From an uncultured Propionibacteriaceae bacterium (GTDB taxonomy: Bacteria; Actinomycetota; Actinomycetes; Propionibacteriales; Propionibacteriaceae), in NCBI GenBank assembly GCA_937965785.1, contig CALCKT010000062.1, forward strand, positions 70,660 to 134,659: a stretch of DNA of 64,000 nt. The letters are read 5' to 3'. Of this stretch, positions 42,769 through 50,896 are shown in pieces. Both the position numbers and the translations under genes were made by a program. Under the pieces are notes generated by a model, which saw only the letters and a program-made list of their open reading frames with translations, was not told the origin of the DNA and searched no databases. Positions within the stretch are counted from its first letter, which is position 1. Each line of letters starts with the position of its first letter.

Positions 42769-43402
42769 GCCGGTTTCCTTTCCACGATGTCTGCCTGAGA
42801 TGGATCCCTTCGGCCGACAGGTGATCGTGAAGATCTTCAAGTTCCCCCGGGCGCGGGATTCCTGTCAACCACAGCTGCCCATCGGCGACGGCGAAATCCA
42901 GGCCGGGACGTTCGCATGGGGGACCCGGGTAGCGTTCCCCGGCCAGGGGGGTGTGTCGCAGCAGCACCTGGTTGCCGGAGCCACGCAGCCAGTGGTCCCC
43001 GGCCAGTTCCTGCACGAAGGGGCCCGCCACCACGATGTCCGCCAGCTCACCGAGCCAAGGATGCTCCCGGGCGGCTACATCCTCCTCGAGTCCCGTGAAG
43101 ACAAGCAGGTCCCAGTCCTCCCTGCGGGCCTTCCCGAGGCAACGCAGCATTGCCAGAAGCCCCGGGAGTTCGGGCTGCTCGGTGGGTTCGCCGCCGCTGA
43201 CGGTCACGCCGTCGAGTTCCCCGGGCAGGGCCAACAACCAGGCGCCGATCTCCTCGACGGGCAGTTCCCGGTCCGCGCGGAACCCCCAGGTGTCGCGCGA
43301 CATGCAGCCCGCGCATCTCAGCGTGCAGCCCTGCGTCCAGATTCCGGCGCGGGTGCCGAAACCCAGGTTCCGCACCGGGTGGGCCAGGCGCGAGATCAAC
43401 AC
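42626..43402 (-). CDS. Radical-SAM activase-like enzyme
   Basis: 258 residues from ATG 43402, overlapping the Clp-like gene by 7 bases. The iron-sulfur motif is GCTLRCAGC (Cys26, Cys30, Cys33), with LDGVTVSGGEPTEQPELPG following: a SAM-binding GGEP strand. The size and GIWTQGC opening are those of NrdG-type or QueE-type activases. A single short domain without the auxiliary C-terminal clusters suggests glycyl-radical activation or peptide modification; no target gene (NrdD, PflB) is in the window. The last 48 residues overlap the FHA gene by 143 bp, so the true end may be earlier if a frameshift exists. Confidence 0.82.
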   Translation of the reverse strand: MLISRLAHPVRNLGFGTRAGIWTQGCTLRCAGCMSRDTWGFRADRELPVEEIGAWLLALPGELDGVTVSGGEPTEQPELPGLLAMLRCLGKARREDWDLLVFTGLEEDVAAREHPWLGELADIVVAGPFVQELAGDHWLRGSGNQVLLRHTPLAGERYPGPPCERPGLDFAVADGQLWLTGIPRPGELEDLHDHLSAEGIHLRQTSWKGNRHGTDLPQLRGDLPGRQGPLPQRPHPDGHPRTEPGADDRTGTGGLGDS

Positions 43403-45300
43403 GTGGTCTCCAGCTGCCAGTGGCCGTCGTCTGCCTGGTTGATGGCGGTGATCCGCAACTCGGTGATCCCGGCGGGCAGGCAGATCAAGTGGCGCCCCAG
43501 CGGATTGACGAACATGGTCTCCACCGCCGTTGAAACCCCGCGGCCCCCGAAATCCAGGCCGCGGTGGGCGTTCGTCTTCAGGACGGTCAGCACGTCATTG
43601 GAGACGACCAGGCGAACCCCGGTCTGTTCGGCGACGTTGCGGGTGACGTTGCCGAGGAACTTGTCCACCAGCTGGTCGCTGACCTCGTCGGAGATGTACT
43701 CGAAGACCACGATGTTGTTCTCGCCGATGCGGTTCAGGATCTCCGGCCTGCCCAGGTGGGTGGTGAAGTGCTGGCGGACGGAATCCACGATGCGGCGCTC
43801 GAAGTCGCGGTAGGGCAGCCGTGGTTCGCGCGGAACCAGGCACTCCATCTGGTCGGTCGACGGATCCCGGCGATACACCCCCAGGTTTGACGTGAAGATG
43901 ATCAGGGTTTCACCAAAGTGGACGGTGGAACCGGTGCCCGAGGTCAGGCGGCCGTCCTCCAGGATCTGCAGGAACTTGTCGAGGATCCGGGGATGGGCCT
44001 TCTCGATCTCGTCGAACAGGACGACGGTGAAGGGACGCTGCTGGATGGCGTTGGTGAGTTCACCGCCCGCGTCGGAACCGATGTAACCGGGCGGCGACCC
44101 GATGAGCCGCGCCTCGGAGGCCTCCGAGGAGAACTCGGACATGTCGAAACGGATGAAGGTGTCGCCCTCGCCGAACACCAGCGCCGCCAGGGCCTTGGCC
44201 AGTTCGGTCTTGCCCACCCCCGTCGGGCCCGCGAAGAACAACACCCCCTGCGGACGGGTTCCCGGGCGGCGCACCTGCGCCCCTGTCAGGCCGGTGGTGG
44301 ATCGGATGAGGACGTCGAGGGCTTTGCGGATGGCGGCCTGCTGTCCCAGTACTTGGCGTTCCAGGGGCTCACGCACACCACTCGGGTCCGGGACCTCACC
44401 CGCCGCCCAGCGGATCTTTTCCCGCAGGCCGGGGGCGTGCCACGGGTTGTCGGGGATGCCGACCCGGAACAGTCGCACCGCGTCCTCGATCCGGGTGAAG
44501 GGAATGTCCTGGTCCAGGGCCACTCGGGTGATCAGCGGGATGGATCGCAGGCTCAGTCCGCCGGCGGCGTCGGCGAATCGTTGGAACACCTCCTGGCGCT
44601 GCGGCGGGGTGAGTTCCTGCAGGGCGGGCATCGGGGTGAGGATCCGCCGGGCGAAATCCTCCAGCTGCGCGGCGGTGGCGTGGGGCACCGAGATGGTGCG
44701 AACCTCGGGTCGCCGGACGAACCAGGCGGGCAGGTCGTTGGGCTGGTCCAGCAGCCAGAACACGGTGGGGTACAGGAGCGCCCTGTGAGGGCCGTTCAAC
44801 CGTTGCGGGGCCACCCGGGAGGCGTGCGCCTCGGCCATCACCATCACCGAGTGGAGGTTGCCATCCTGGACGTTTCCACCCGGTGCCAGCCGGGCTGCCC
44901 CGGAGATCAGGAGCGCGCACGGGGGCTCCGGGGCGATCATCGCTGCCAGCACGGCACGGAGCTGCCCGGCTGCGGCGTCGATGTTCCCGTTCGGCGGTTG
45001 TACGGGAGCCGCGACGTTGAGACCCCGGGCGGTGGCCTCCTGCAGGGGGTGCAGGTCGCCGGAGAGGGGGCTCAGCCCGTCCACGGGATCGAAGGCCGCC
45101 ACCGCGGGGAACCCTGCGGTGGTCAGGACGTGGCACAGTGCCTGCCGGGTTTCGAGATGCCCCAGGGGCAGCAGATGGAGGTCGGTGGTGTCCCCCGTCA
45201 ACACGATGTGCGGGTAGGAGGGCAGGGCGACATCTACCTCGCGAAGCCAGGTGGGGAGGGATTCGGGTTGCTCTTCCCGCGGTGCTGCCGGGACGGTCAT
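43396..45300 (-). CDS. Clp/Hsp100-like AAA+ ATPase
   Basis: 634 residues from ATG 45300, overlapping the previous stop by four bases. The N-terminal half (1-300) is a degenerate domain (PHIVLTGDTTDLHLLPLG, CALLISGAARLAPGG) resembling AAA but without Walker A. The C-terminal ATPase has GPTGVGKTELAKAL (about 358-371), PPGYIGSDAGGELTNAI (the ClpB pore/PPGYIG motif), TVVLFDEIEKAHPRILDKFL and TLIIFTSNLG, then a D2-small domain. It is thus a one-ring unfoldase of the ClpB/ClpA class, fused to a new sensor. It probably remodels or disassembles the complex encoded beside it, under kinase/phosphatase control. Confidence 0.9.
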   Translation of the reverse strand: MTVPAAPREEQPESLPTWLREVDVALPSYPHIVLTGDTTDLHLLPLGHLETRQALCHVLTTAGFPAVAAFDPVDGLSPLSGDLHPLQEATARGLNVAAPVQPPNGNIDAAAGQLRAVLAAMIAPEPPCALLISGAARLAPGGNVQDGNLHSVMVMAEAHASRVAPQRLNGPHRALLYPTVFWLLDQPNDLPAWFVRRPEVRTISVPHATAAQLEDFARRILTPMPALQELTPPQRQEVFQRFADAAGGLSLRSIPLITRVALDQDIPFTRIEDAVRLFRVGIPDNPWHAPGLREKIRWAAGEVPDPSGVREPLERQVLGQQAAIRKALDVLIRSTTGLTGAQVRRPGTRPQGVLFFAGPTGVGKTELAKALAALVFGEGDTFIRFDMSEFSSEASEARLIGSPPGYIGSDAGGELTNAIQQRPFTVVLFDEIEKAHPRILDKFLQILEDGRLTSGTGSTVHFGETLIIFTSNLGVYRRDPSTDQMECLVPREPRLPYRDFERRIVDSVRQHFTTHLGRPEILNRIGENNIVVFEYISDEVSDQLVDKFLGNVTRNVAEQTGVRLVVSNDVLTVLKTNAHRGLDFGGRGVSTAVETMFVNPLGRHLICLPAGITELRITAINQADDGHWQLETTC

Positions 45301-46319
45301 CGCCGCTGCTCCTGCTCGGTGGTGCGACGTTGCTCAGTGGTTTTGCGGGTGACCTGCTGGTGCGCGAGCGGCCGCAGTCCTGCGGGGAGATGGCTTACCC
45401 GGTTCTGGCGGATGCCGCGTTTCTCCAGCTCGGCGCGGAACGCCGCCAGGGCGTCGCAGAGAGCCTTTTCCGCCTGGGTGTCGGCGGCGGTGTCCGCTGG
45501 GCCTGCGATGCGCAGGGCATCCAGTTCGATGCGGCCCGCGCGGGTCCGGGCCATCACCGCGTGCTGGGGGAACGCGGCGTGGGTCACGATGAGGGTGTCT
45601 TCTGCCCCTTCAGTCAGGAGCGAAGTGGGTTGGTAGCCGATTGCTTGGAGGCTGGCGCGCACGGCGTCGGCGACGAAACCCTCCTCGGCGCGCCGGGCTG
45701 CCGTTTCGGCCTCGGATTCCAGCGCGGCGGTTCGCTGCTGTTCGGTCGCCCGTAGGGCCTCTTGGTGGCGGGCGTTGCGGCTGTCCACCTCGTCGCGGAG
45801 GAGCCGCAGCAGCATCCTGGAACGCTCCGGGGAGGCGGCCAGCGCCTCCGCCGCACATTCGGAGACGGCGGGGTCGGCGACGAGTTGGCGTTCGACGACA
45901 TCACGGGCGAGGTCCGCGAGTTCGGTGAGCCGCGGTCCGGTTTCCCGTTCCGCATTCCCGGTGCTGGTCTTCTCGGCCAGGGCCGCGGCGATCTCCGGGG
46001 AGACCGTGAACCCGGAAATCGCTTCGGCCAGTTGGCGTCTGGCGACGTCCTGCTGCCGCCGGGCAAGTTCCTGCTCGATCCCGGAGCGGGCCTCGGAGAT
46101 CAGGCGTTGAAGCTCCCCGCACTGGGCCTCGACCTCCTCCGACGTGCCGGGGGCGGGACCGAACCCCGCGATGGCCGGAAGACCCAGGGAACGCAGCTCA
46201 CCGGTGATGCCAGCCAGATCTGACAGCAGGCCGTCACGCCGGGCAATTGCCGCAGCCAGCAGGCGCCGCTCCCTGGCCTCTGCCGATTCGACCACATATT
46301 CGCTCCAACCAGAACTCAT
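45297..46319 (-). CDS. Coiled-coil protein heading the Clp/FHA/PP2C operon
   Basis: 340 residues from ATG 46319 (AAGGAGG site). A frame running further upstream is only the antisense of argG and later genes. Residues 15-110 and 165-230 are coiled coils (SAEARERRLLAAAIARRD, EQELARRQQDVARRQLAEA, ATEQQRTAALESEAETAAR). Between 235 and 310 a small alpha/beta domain (AIGYQPTSLLTEGAEDTLIV, MARTRAGRIELDALRI) is followed by a basic tail. I know no family for it. It leads the five-gene operon 33 bp after a GTCCGTCA box and is a candidate substrate or adaptor of the Clp-like ATPase. Confidence 0.75.
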   Translation of the reverse strand: MSSGWSEYVVESAEARERRLLAAAIARRDGLLSDLAGITGELRSLGLPAIAGFGPAPGTSEEVEAQCGELQRLISEARSGIEQELARRQQDVARRQLAEAISGFTVSPEIAAALAEKTSTGNAERETGPRLTELADLARDVVERQLVADPAVSECAAEALAASPERSRMLLRLLRDEVDSRNARHQEALRATEQQRTAALESEAETAARRAEEGFVADAVRASLQAIGYQPTSLLTEGAEDTLIVTHAAFPQHAVMARTRAGRIELDALRIAGPADTAADTQAEKALCDALAAFRAELEKRGIRQNRVSHLPAGLRPLAHQQVTRKTTEQRRTTEQEQRR

Positions 46320-46352
46320 CCCAGCCTCCTTCTCGTGGGCTCCAAGAAATAC

Positions 46353-46402
46353 TGACGGACAGGACCAACCCGGGAAACACACGGGACGGGTTTCGTCCGT
46401 CA
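46353..46402. promoter_or_regulatory. Divergent pair of GTCCGTCA boxes
   Basis: TGACGGAC at 46353-46360 faces the coiled-coil gene at 46319; GTCCGTCA at 46395-46402 faces argG, 122 bp before its ATG. The two boxes bracket ACCAACCCGGGAAACACACG, with CCCGGG midway. The arrangement is repeated at 63631-63688. Confidence 0.7.
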
Positions 46403-46523
46403 AGAAGTTGCGACCGACGAAATCAGGTCTTCGCCGGCCGTGGGTTTCATTCGCCGTTATGAGACCAGGGGGGAGAGCACGGCCCCTTGAACACCTCCGT
46501 GCGCTGTTTTTCGAGGAGGAAAC

Positions 46524-47891
46524 ATGTCCAAGGTCCTGACTTCGCTTCCAGTGGGGGAACGGGTCGGACTCGCGTTTTCCGGGGGGCTCGACACCTCCGT
46601 CGCGGTCGCCTGGATACGTGAGAAGGGTGCCATGCCGTGCACCTACACCGCCGACATCGGGCAGTACGACGAAACCGACATAGCCTCGGTTCCGGGACGT
46701 GCCCTGCAGTACGGGGCGGAGCTGTCGCGGCTGGTCGACTGCCGGGAGTCGCTGGTGGAGCAGGGGTTGCAGGCCCTCCAGTGCGGTGCCTTCCACATCA
46801 GGACTGGTGGCAGGCCCTACTTCAACACCACCCCCATCGGCCGGGCCGTCGCCGGTACGATGTTGGTTCGGGCCATGGCCGCCGACGACGTTTCGGTGTG
46901 GGGCGACGGCTCCACCTACAAGGGCAACGACATCGAACGTTTCTATCGCTACGGGGTGCTCGCGAACCCTGAGTTGCGGATCTACAAGCCGTGGCTCGAC
47001 GAGGCCTTCGTCGACGAGCTGGGCGGTCGCCAGCAGATGAGCGAGTGGCTGACCGAACGCGGCCTTCCGTACCGCGACTCCGCGGAGAAGGCCTACTCCA
47101 CCGACGCCAACATCTGGGGAGCCACCCACGAGGCCAAGATCCTGGAGGAGCTCGGGGTCTCCATGGAGACGGTGGAACCGATCATGGGAGTCAGGTTCTG
47201 GGATCCGGAGGTGGCCATCGAACCCGAGACCGTCACGATCGGGTTCGAGCGGGGATATCCCGTCTCCATCAACGGTGAGAGATTCGAGGACCGGGTGCGG
47301 CTGGTGCTCAAGGCCAACGAGATCGGCGGCCGCCATGGCCTGGGCATGAGCGACCAGATCGAGAACCGCATCATCGAGGCCAAGTCGCGGGGTATCTACG
47401 AGGCCCCGGGCATGGCTTTGCTCTTCGTCGCCTACGAACGTCTGCTCTCCGCGATCCACAACGAGGACACGCTGTCCAACTACCAGATCGAAGGGATCCG
47501 CCTCGGACGTCTCCTCTACGAGGGTCGCTGGTTCGATCCGCAGGCCATGATGATTCGTGAATCCTTGCTGCGCTGGGTGGCCTCCGTCGTCACCGGCGAG
47601 GTGACCCTCGGGTTGCGTCGCGGCGACGACTACACCATCCTCGACACCACCGGTCCTGGTTTCAGCTACCAGCCGGAGCGGCTGTCCATGGAGCGGGTCG
47701 AGGACGCCGCCTTCGGGCCGCTCGACCGCATCGGGCAGCTGACGATGCGCAACTTGGACATCGCGGACACCCGCGCCAAGCTCGAACGCTACATCAACCA
47801 GGGGCAGCTGACCGGCGGGGAGGCCGAGAAGCTCGTGGCGCAACTCGAAATCGGCGCCGGCGACGGTGACCTCGTCGGGGCGGAGGGCTGA
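46524..47891 (+). CDS. argG: Argininosuccinate synthase
   Basis: 455 residues from ATG 46524 (GAGGAGGAAAC site). It joins citrulline and aspartate using ATP in arginine synthesis. The ATP pyrophosphatase loop is LAFSGGLDTSVAVAWI, and GQYDETDIASVPGRALQYGA identifies the long enterobacterial-type ArgG rather than the usual 400-residue actinobacterial form. No other arginine genes are nearby. It is followed 3 bp later by a TIR-like gene, so the two are cotranscribed. Either argG was carried in with the island or it supplies a metabolic function to the downstream gene. Confidence 0.95.
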   Translation: MSKVLTSLPVGERVGLAFSGGLDTSVAVAWIREKGAMPCTYTADIGQYDETDIASVPGRALQYGAELSRLVDCRESLVEQGLQALQCGAFHIRTGGRPYFNTTPIGRAVAGTMLVRAMAADDVSVWGDGSTYKGNDIERFYRYGVLANPELRIYKPWLDEAFVDELGGRQQMSEWLTERGLPYRDSAEKAYSTDANIWGATHEAKILEELGVSMETVEPIMGVRFWDPEVAIEPETVTIGFERGYPVSINGERFEDRVRLVLKANEIGGRHGLGMSDQIENRIIEAKSRGIYEAPGMALLFVAYERLLSAIHNEDTLSNYQIEGIRLGRLLYEGRWFDPQAMMIRESLLRWVASVVTGEVTLGLRRGDDYTILDTTGPGFSYQPERLSMERVEDAAFGPLDRIGQLTMRNLDIADTRAKLERYINQGQLTGGEAEKLVAQLEIGAGDGDLVGAEG

Positions 47892-47894
47892 ACG

Positions 47895-49199
47895 GTGGCC
47901 AAGGACGTACTGGAGAAGGTGTTCATCGCCTGGGGCGGGAGCCAGCGCCTGGCTGCGCTGGTGGGGCAGAAGATCTCGGCATTGGGATTCGACCCGATCG
48001 TGGGTGGCGGCAGCCCCACGGAACTGTTCATCGGCACCCAGGTCTTCTCGCAGATCCGGTCCTGCACGCGGGCGGTCATTCTCGTCAATGGGGAGGGAAT
48101 GGAGGCCAGCCCCGGGTTCGGGTTGAACGACAACCTGATGTTCGAGTGGGGCTACATCACCGGCACCTACAGCCCCAACAAGCTGCACGTCTTCCTCATC
48201 GACACCTCCGTCAAGGACCTGCCCAGCGACCTGGGCGGTTCCTGGGCGACGGAGGTGAGTACCGCGGAACTGGACGTGGAGGAGATCGCCGACGTGATCG
48301 TCGCTGCTTTCCAGAAGGACGCGACCCGGCACGTCGAACTCGACAAGCTGAAGATCATGCACATGTGGGAGGACATCAAACGCTACCTTGACACGCACGA
48401 CACCAGCCCCCAGTGCTCCGACATCGAACTGGCCCAGTACCTGATCCACACCGCCGAGGTGTGCGACTACTACATGGAGGAGGAGTACGCCGAGGCGCTG
48501 CTGAACAAGGCCCACCCGACCTCCAGCATCCTCAGTTTCGCGATCCTGCTGCTCAAGGCCAACATCCGGCTCGCCTTGGAGACGAACGGCTTGGCCACGT
48601 CGCTGCCCTTCGACTCGTTCACCGAGCTCCGGGCCGTTTTCGAGACCAAGTTCGACTTCTCCTACCAGGACGAGGAATTCGACCTCTGGATGCGGTATTT
48701 CACGACCCGGAGGCTGAGTCTGCTCTACCGCTTGGTCTCCCTGAACGACGACTTCGCCGAGGACGAACGCAAGGCCCTGCTGGAGTCGGCCCTGTCCTTC
48801 CTGAAGGAAGCGGGCGCCATCCTCGATGAGATCAGCTCCAGGATTTCCTCCGACAGCGCCTACGTGAACCTCTACCGGGGTTACGTGGAGCGCGACAAGT
48901 TCCGGGTCTTCGTGGCCTTCGGAATGCAGGAGGAGGCCTCGACGAGCAACGCCGCGGCTCTGGTGGCGAAGGAAACCTTCTACCTGACCTACAAGGAGAA
49001 GTACCCGCACGACACCTACATGATCCGGCAGCTCGCGCAGGAGTATTACCGGAGCCTCGCGGAACGGATGGAGTTCATCACCGACGTGACGGAGAAACTG
49101 GTCATCAGGAAGACGCTCAAGTCTTTCCTGTCGAAACTCGACAAGGACTCGGGACGCCAGCACGCGGTGTTGCAGGAGCTGCGCAAGATGCTGGGCTGA
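47895..49199 (+). CDS. TIR-like nucleotide-binding protein coupled to argG
   Basis: 434 residues from GTG 47895, 3 bp after argG. The first 150 residues resemble the TIR-like domain of PF10137 and CBASS/Pycsar-type effectors: KVFIAWGGSQRLAALVGQKI, then TRAVILVNGEG and NLMFEWGYITG, where Glu84 is at the position of the catalytic glutamate. PNKLHVFLIDTSVKDLPSDL completes the fold. The remaining 280 residues are helical (IKRYLDTHDTSPQCSDIEL, ADDFAEDERKALLESAL-like) with no match I know; they could sense a signal. It is likely to cleave NAD or a related nucleotide, which is inference from the fold. Confidence 0.78.
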   Translation: MAKDVLEKVFIAWGGSQRLAALVGQKISALGFDPIVGGGSPTELFIGTQVFSQIRSCTRAVILVNGEGMEASPGFGLNDNLMFEWGYITGTYSPNKLHVFLIDTSVKDLPSDLGGSWATEVSTAELDVEEIADVIVAAFQKDATRHVELDKLKIMHMWEDIKRYLDTHDTSPQCSDIELAQYLIHTAEVCDYYMEEEYAEALLNKAHPTSSILSFAILLLKANIRLALETNGLATSLPFDSFTELRAVFETKFDFSYQDEEFDLWMRYFTTRRLSLLYRLVSLNDDFAEDERKALLESALSFLKEAGAILDEISSRISSDSAYVNLYRGYVERDKFRVFVAFGMQEEASTSNAAALVAKETFYLTYKEKYPHDTYMIRQLAQEYYRSLAERMEFITDVTEKLVIRKTLKSFLSKLDKDSGRQHAVLQELRKMLG

Positions 49200-49243
49200 T
49201 CGCGCCGACAGATCCGTATGTCAACCGAGGAAAGGAGAACATC

Positions 49244-49366
49244 ATGGCATGTGCCTGCCAGGACAAGGTCAACAACACCTACGGAAGGTGCCGCGCCTGC
49301 AACGAGGCCATCGCGCACAACATCCCCGTGAGTCGCCACAGCTGCCAGTGGGGTACGTGCACTTGA
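49244..49366 (+). CDS. 40-residue cysteine-rich peptide
   Basis: A short frame from ATG 49244 with an excellent AAAGGAG site: MACACQDKVNNTYGRCRACN, then EAIAHNIPVSRHSCQWGTCT and stop. Six cysteines (3, 5, 16, 19, 34, 39) and two histidines suggest a small zinc knuckle, or a peptide for modification. A radical-SAM gene lies 6 kb away in this locus. It comes 44 bp after the TIR-like gene and just before a strong terminator, so it is the third gene of the argG operon. No family recognised. Confidence 0.7.
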   Translation: MACACQDKVNNTYGRCRACNEAIAHNIPVSRHSCQWGTCT

Positions 49367-49371
49367 ACGAG

Positions 49372-49402
49372 GGGGTTCGGCCGGGCCGTCCGGCCGAACC
49401 CC
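49372..49402. terminator. Hairpin terminator of the argG operon
   Basis: GGGGTTCGGCCGG pairs perfectly with CCGGCCGAACCCC around GCCGT, 5 bp after the stop of the cysteine-rich peptide. Confidence 0.85.
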
Positions 49403-49498
49403 GCCCGGGGCCGCCTGCGCCTGTGATCGGGGAGCCAGATCCCACTCCGGAGGCCGAGCGTGTCAGGATTGACCGACGAGGGGCGGGAGGGAGACGTC

Positions 49499-49735
49499 AT
49501 GGGTCGCATGATTGACGTGGTGGCCGAGTGGCCCGAACTGTTCGAAGGTTTGAGCCCGCAGCGGATACAGGGACTGCGTGCTGCGTGTGCATCAAGTCAG
49601 CTTGAGGGGGATGTGCCTACCCGTGAGGGTGTCGCCGATCTTGTGGCACGTACACGTGGGGAGATCACTCATGAGGAGTTCATTGCCCGGGCGATCGCTC
49701 GCGCCGAGGCGCGGGTCGGGCGGCCCGCGCGATGA
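49499..49735 (+). CDS. VbhA-type antitoxin of a Fic toxin
   Basis: 78 residues from ATG 49499 (GGGAGGGAG site); the frame can extend to GTG 49460. The inhibitory motif [S/T]xxxE[G/N] is present as SSQLEG (Ser32, Glu36, Gly37), which inserts a glutamate into the ATP site of class I Fic proteins. The C-terminus (GEITHEEFIARAIARAEARV) is the usual antitoxin tail. It overlaps the Fic gene by four bases. Confidence 0.85.
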   Translation: MGRMIDVVAEWPELFEGLSPQRIQGLRAACASSQLEGDVPTREGVADLVARTRGEITHEEFIARAIARAEARVGRPAR

Positions 49736-50394
49736 CCCCAAGGTTCTGGAACTGGGAGGATTATTTCGATCCGGAGACCTATGACCCGGATGCGGAGTCG
49801 GGAACGTTGCGGAACCTGCTGGGCATCAGAGACCCGGAGGTTCTGCGTCAAGTCGAGTACGACATCGTTAAGTTGCGTGAACGAGAATTGTGCGAAGGAG
49901 AAACGGAGGTTCCGCGGACCTGTGGTGCGGATCACCTTCGCTCGATCCACGGGTATCTGTTCCAGGATGTCTACGAATGGGCCGGGCAGTTTCGTACCGT
50001 CAACATCTGCAAGGGCTGGAGCCGGTTTGCGGACTGCGGCGACGGGGGGATTGAGAACTACTTGGGTAGTGCGCAGTACGCGTCAACCGAACTCCGGTGG
50101 GGTGAGCTTGACCGGGAACGATTCGGGGCTGCAGCCGCCTTGGTTTTCGCCTACTTGAACCATGCCCACCCGTTCCGGGATGGTAACGGCCGTGCAACCA
50201 GGGTCTTCATGCAGCACGTTGCCGAGCGGTCCCGGTTCGACCTCGACTTCACCCGCGTCGATCCGGGACTGTGGAACTACGCATCGTCGCTGAGCGCCCC
50301 ACAGATTGGGGGCGGGGAGCCAGATCCCGACCCCCTGATCGGCGTGTTCCAAGAGTGTGCGGTGGAGCGATCCAAGCCGCTCTGGTGGTCGTAG
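49732..50394 (+). CDS. Fic-family AMPylating toxin
   Basis: 220 residues from ATG 49732. The full catalytic motif HPFRDGNGR is at 146-154 (usual HPFx(D/E)GNGR), with the preceding helix AAAALVFAYLNHA and the N-terminal loop IHGYLFQDVYEWAGQFRTV typical of the family. Fic enzymes attach AMP to target proteins such as gyrase or topoisomerase IV. With the VbhA-like protein before it, it forms a class I Fic toxin-antitoxin pair. The adjacent 57-bp palindrome follows its stop by 33 bp. Confidence 0.93.
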   Translation: MTPRFWNWEDYFDPETYDPDAESGTLRNLLGIRDPEVLRQVEYDIVKLRERELCEGETEVPRTCGADHLRSIHGYLFQDVYEWAGQFRTVNICKGWSRFADCGDGGIENYLGSAQYASTELRWGELDRERFGAAAALVFAYLNHAHPFRDGNGRATRVFMQHVAERSRFDLDFTRVDPGLWNYASSLSAPQIGGGEPDPDPLIGVFQECAVERSKPLWWS

Positions 50395-50426
50395 CACTCC
50401 TCGGCTGCGTGGTGTTTCACGGTTTT

Positions 50427-50483
50427 GCAGCACTCAATCCTGAAAAACGCCTCCGGAGGGGTGAAAGCCGGGTTGAGTGCTGC
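50427..50483. repeat. 57-bp palindromic repeat, copy 2
   Basis: GCAGCACTCAATCC … CCGGGTTGAGTGCTGC with an inner CCTCCGGAGG. It matches copy 1 at 38687 in both arms and in position: after a gene end and 58 bp before a GTCCGTCA box. Confidence 0.85.
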
Positions 50484-50541
50484 GCAACCGGGTGATCGCC
50501 AAGAAGACCTCCCGTTCGTGGGGTTCCGCGGACCTGGTTTC

Positions 50542-50549
50542 GTCCGTCA
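50542..50549 (+). promoter_or_regulatory. GTCCGTCA box before the FtsK/WXG module
   Basis: GGTTTCGTCCGTCAGGTACC, 20 bp before ATG 50570 with GGAGG between. This is the closest spacing of the set apart from the leaderless case. Confidence 0.7.
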
Positions 50550-50569
50550 GGTACCGGTGGAGGTTGGTC

Positions 50570-50896
50570 ATGACTGTTTTCGACTTGCTGGGGCGGGTTC
50601 CCGACGACTCGCGGGTGCTGGAGCTCGCGGAACCACTGGCCGCGCTCGACGCGGAGTTCCCGGGTCTCGCCCCCAAGGAGTATCGGGGGGAGCCGGGGCG
50701 GGCGCTGGACCACATTGAGGAGCAGCTGGCCGCCATCGTCCGGATCGAGGAGGAGATGGAACTGGTCCGGGTGGAGCTTCCCGCGGCGGAGGCCGACGCC
50801 GCCCTGGAGGCCCGGCAGCGACGCGGCAAATGGGTGCTGCTGGGGTTGCTGGCGGGGATCGTGCTGCTGGTCGTGATCGGGCAGGGGCTGCTGTGA
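50570..50896 (+). CDS. Small single-TM protein of the secretion-like module
   Basis: 108 residues from ATG 50570. Helical N-terminal part (FDLLGRVPDDSRVLELAE, IEEQLAAIVRIEEEMELVR) followed by one membrane helix at about 88-108 (WVLLGLLAGIVLLVVIGQ). It overlaps the ATPase start (GTGA). It may anchor the FtsK-like ATPase, which itself lacks membrane segments. No family recognised. Confidence 0.75.
   Translation: MTVFDLLGRVPDDSRVLELAEPLAALDAEFPGLAPKEYRGEPGRALDHIEEQLAAIVRIEEEMELVRVELPAAEADAALEARQRRGKWVLLGLLAGIVLLVVIGQGLL

Noticed and set aside
46320..49163. N-terminal extension of the coiled-coil frame at 45297 through argG and the TIR-like gene
   Set aside because: It is antisense to argG; the true start at 46319 has AAGGAGG and a GTCCGTCA box.
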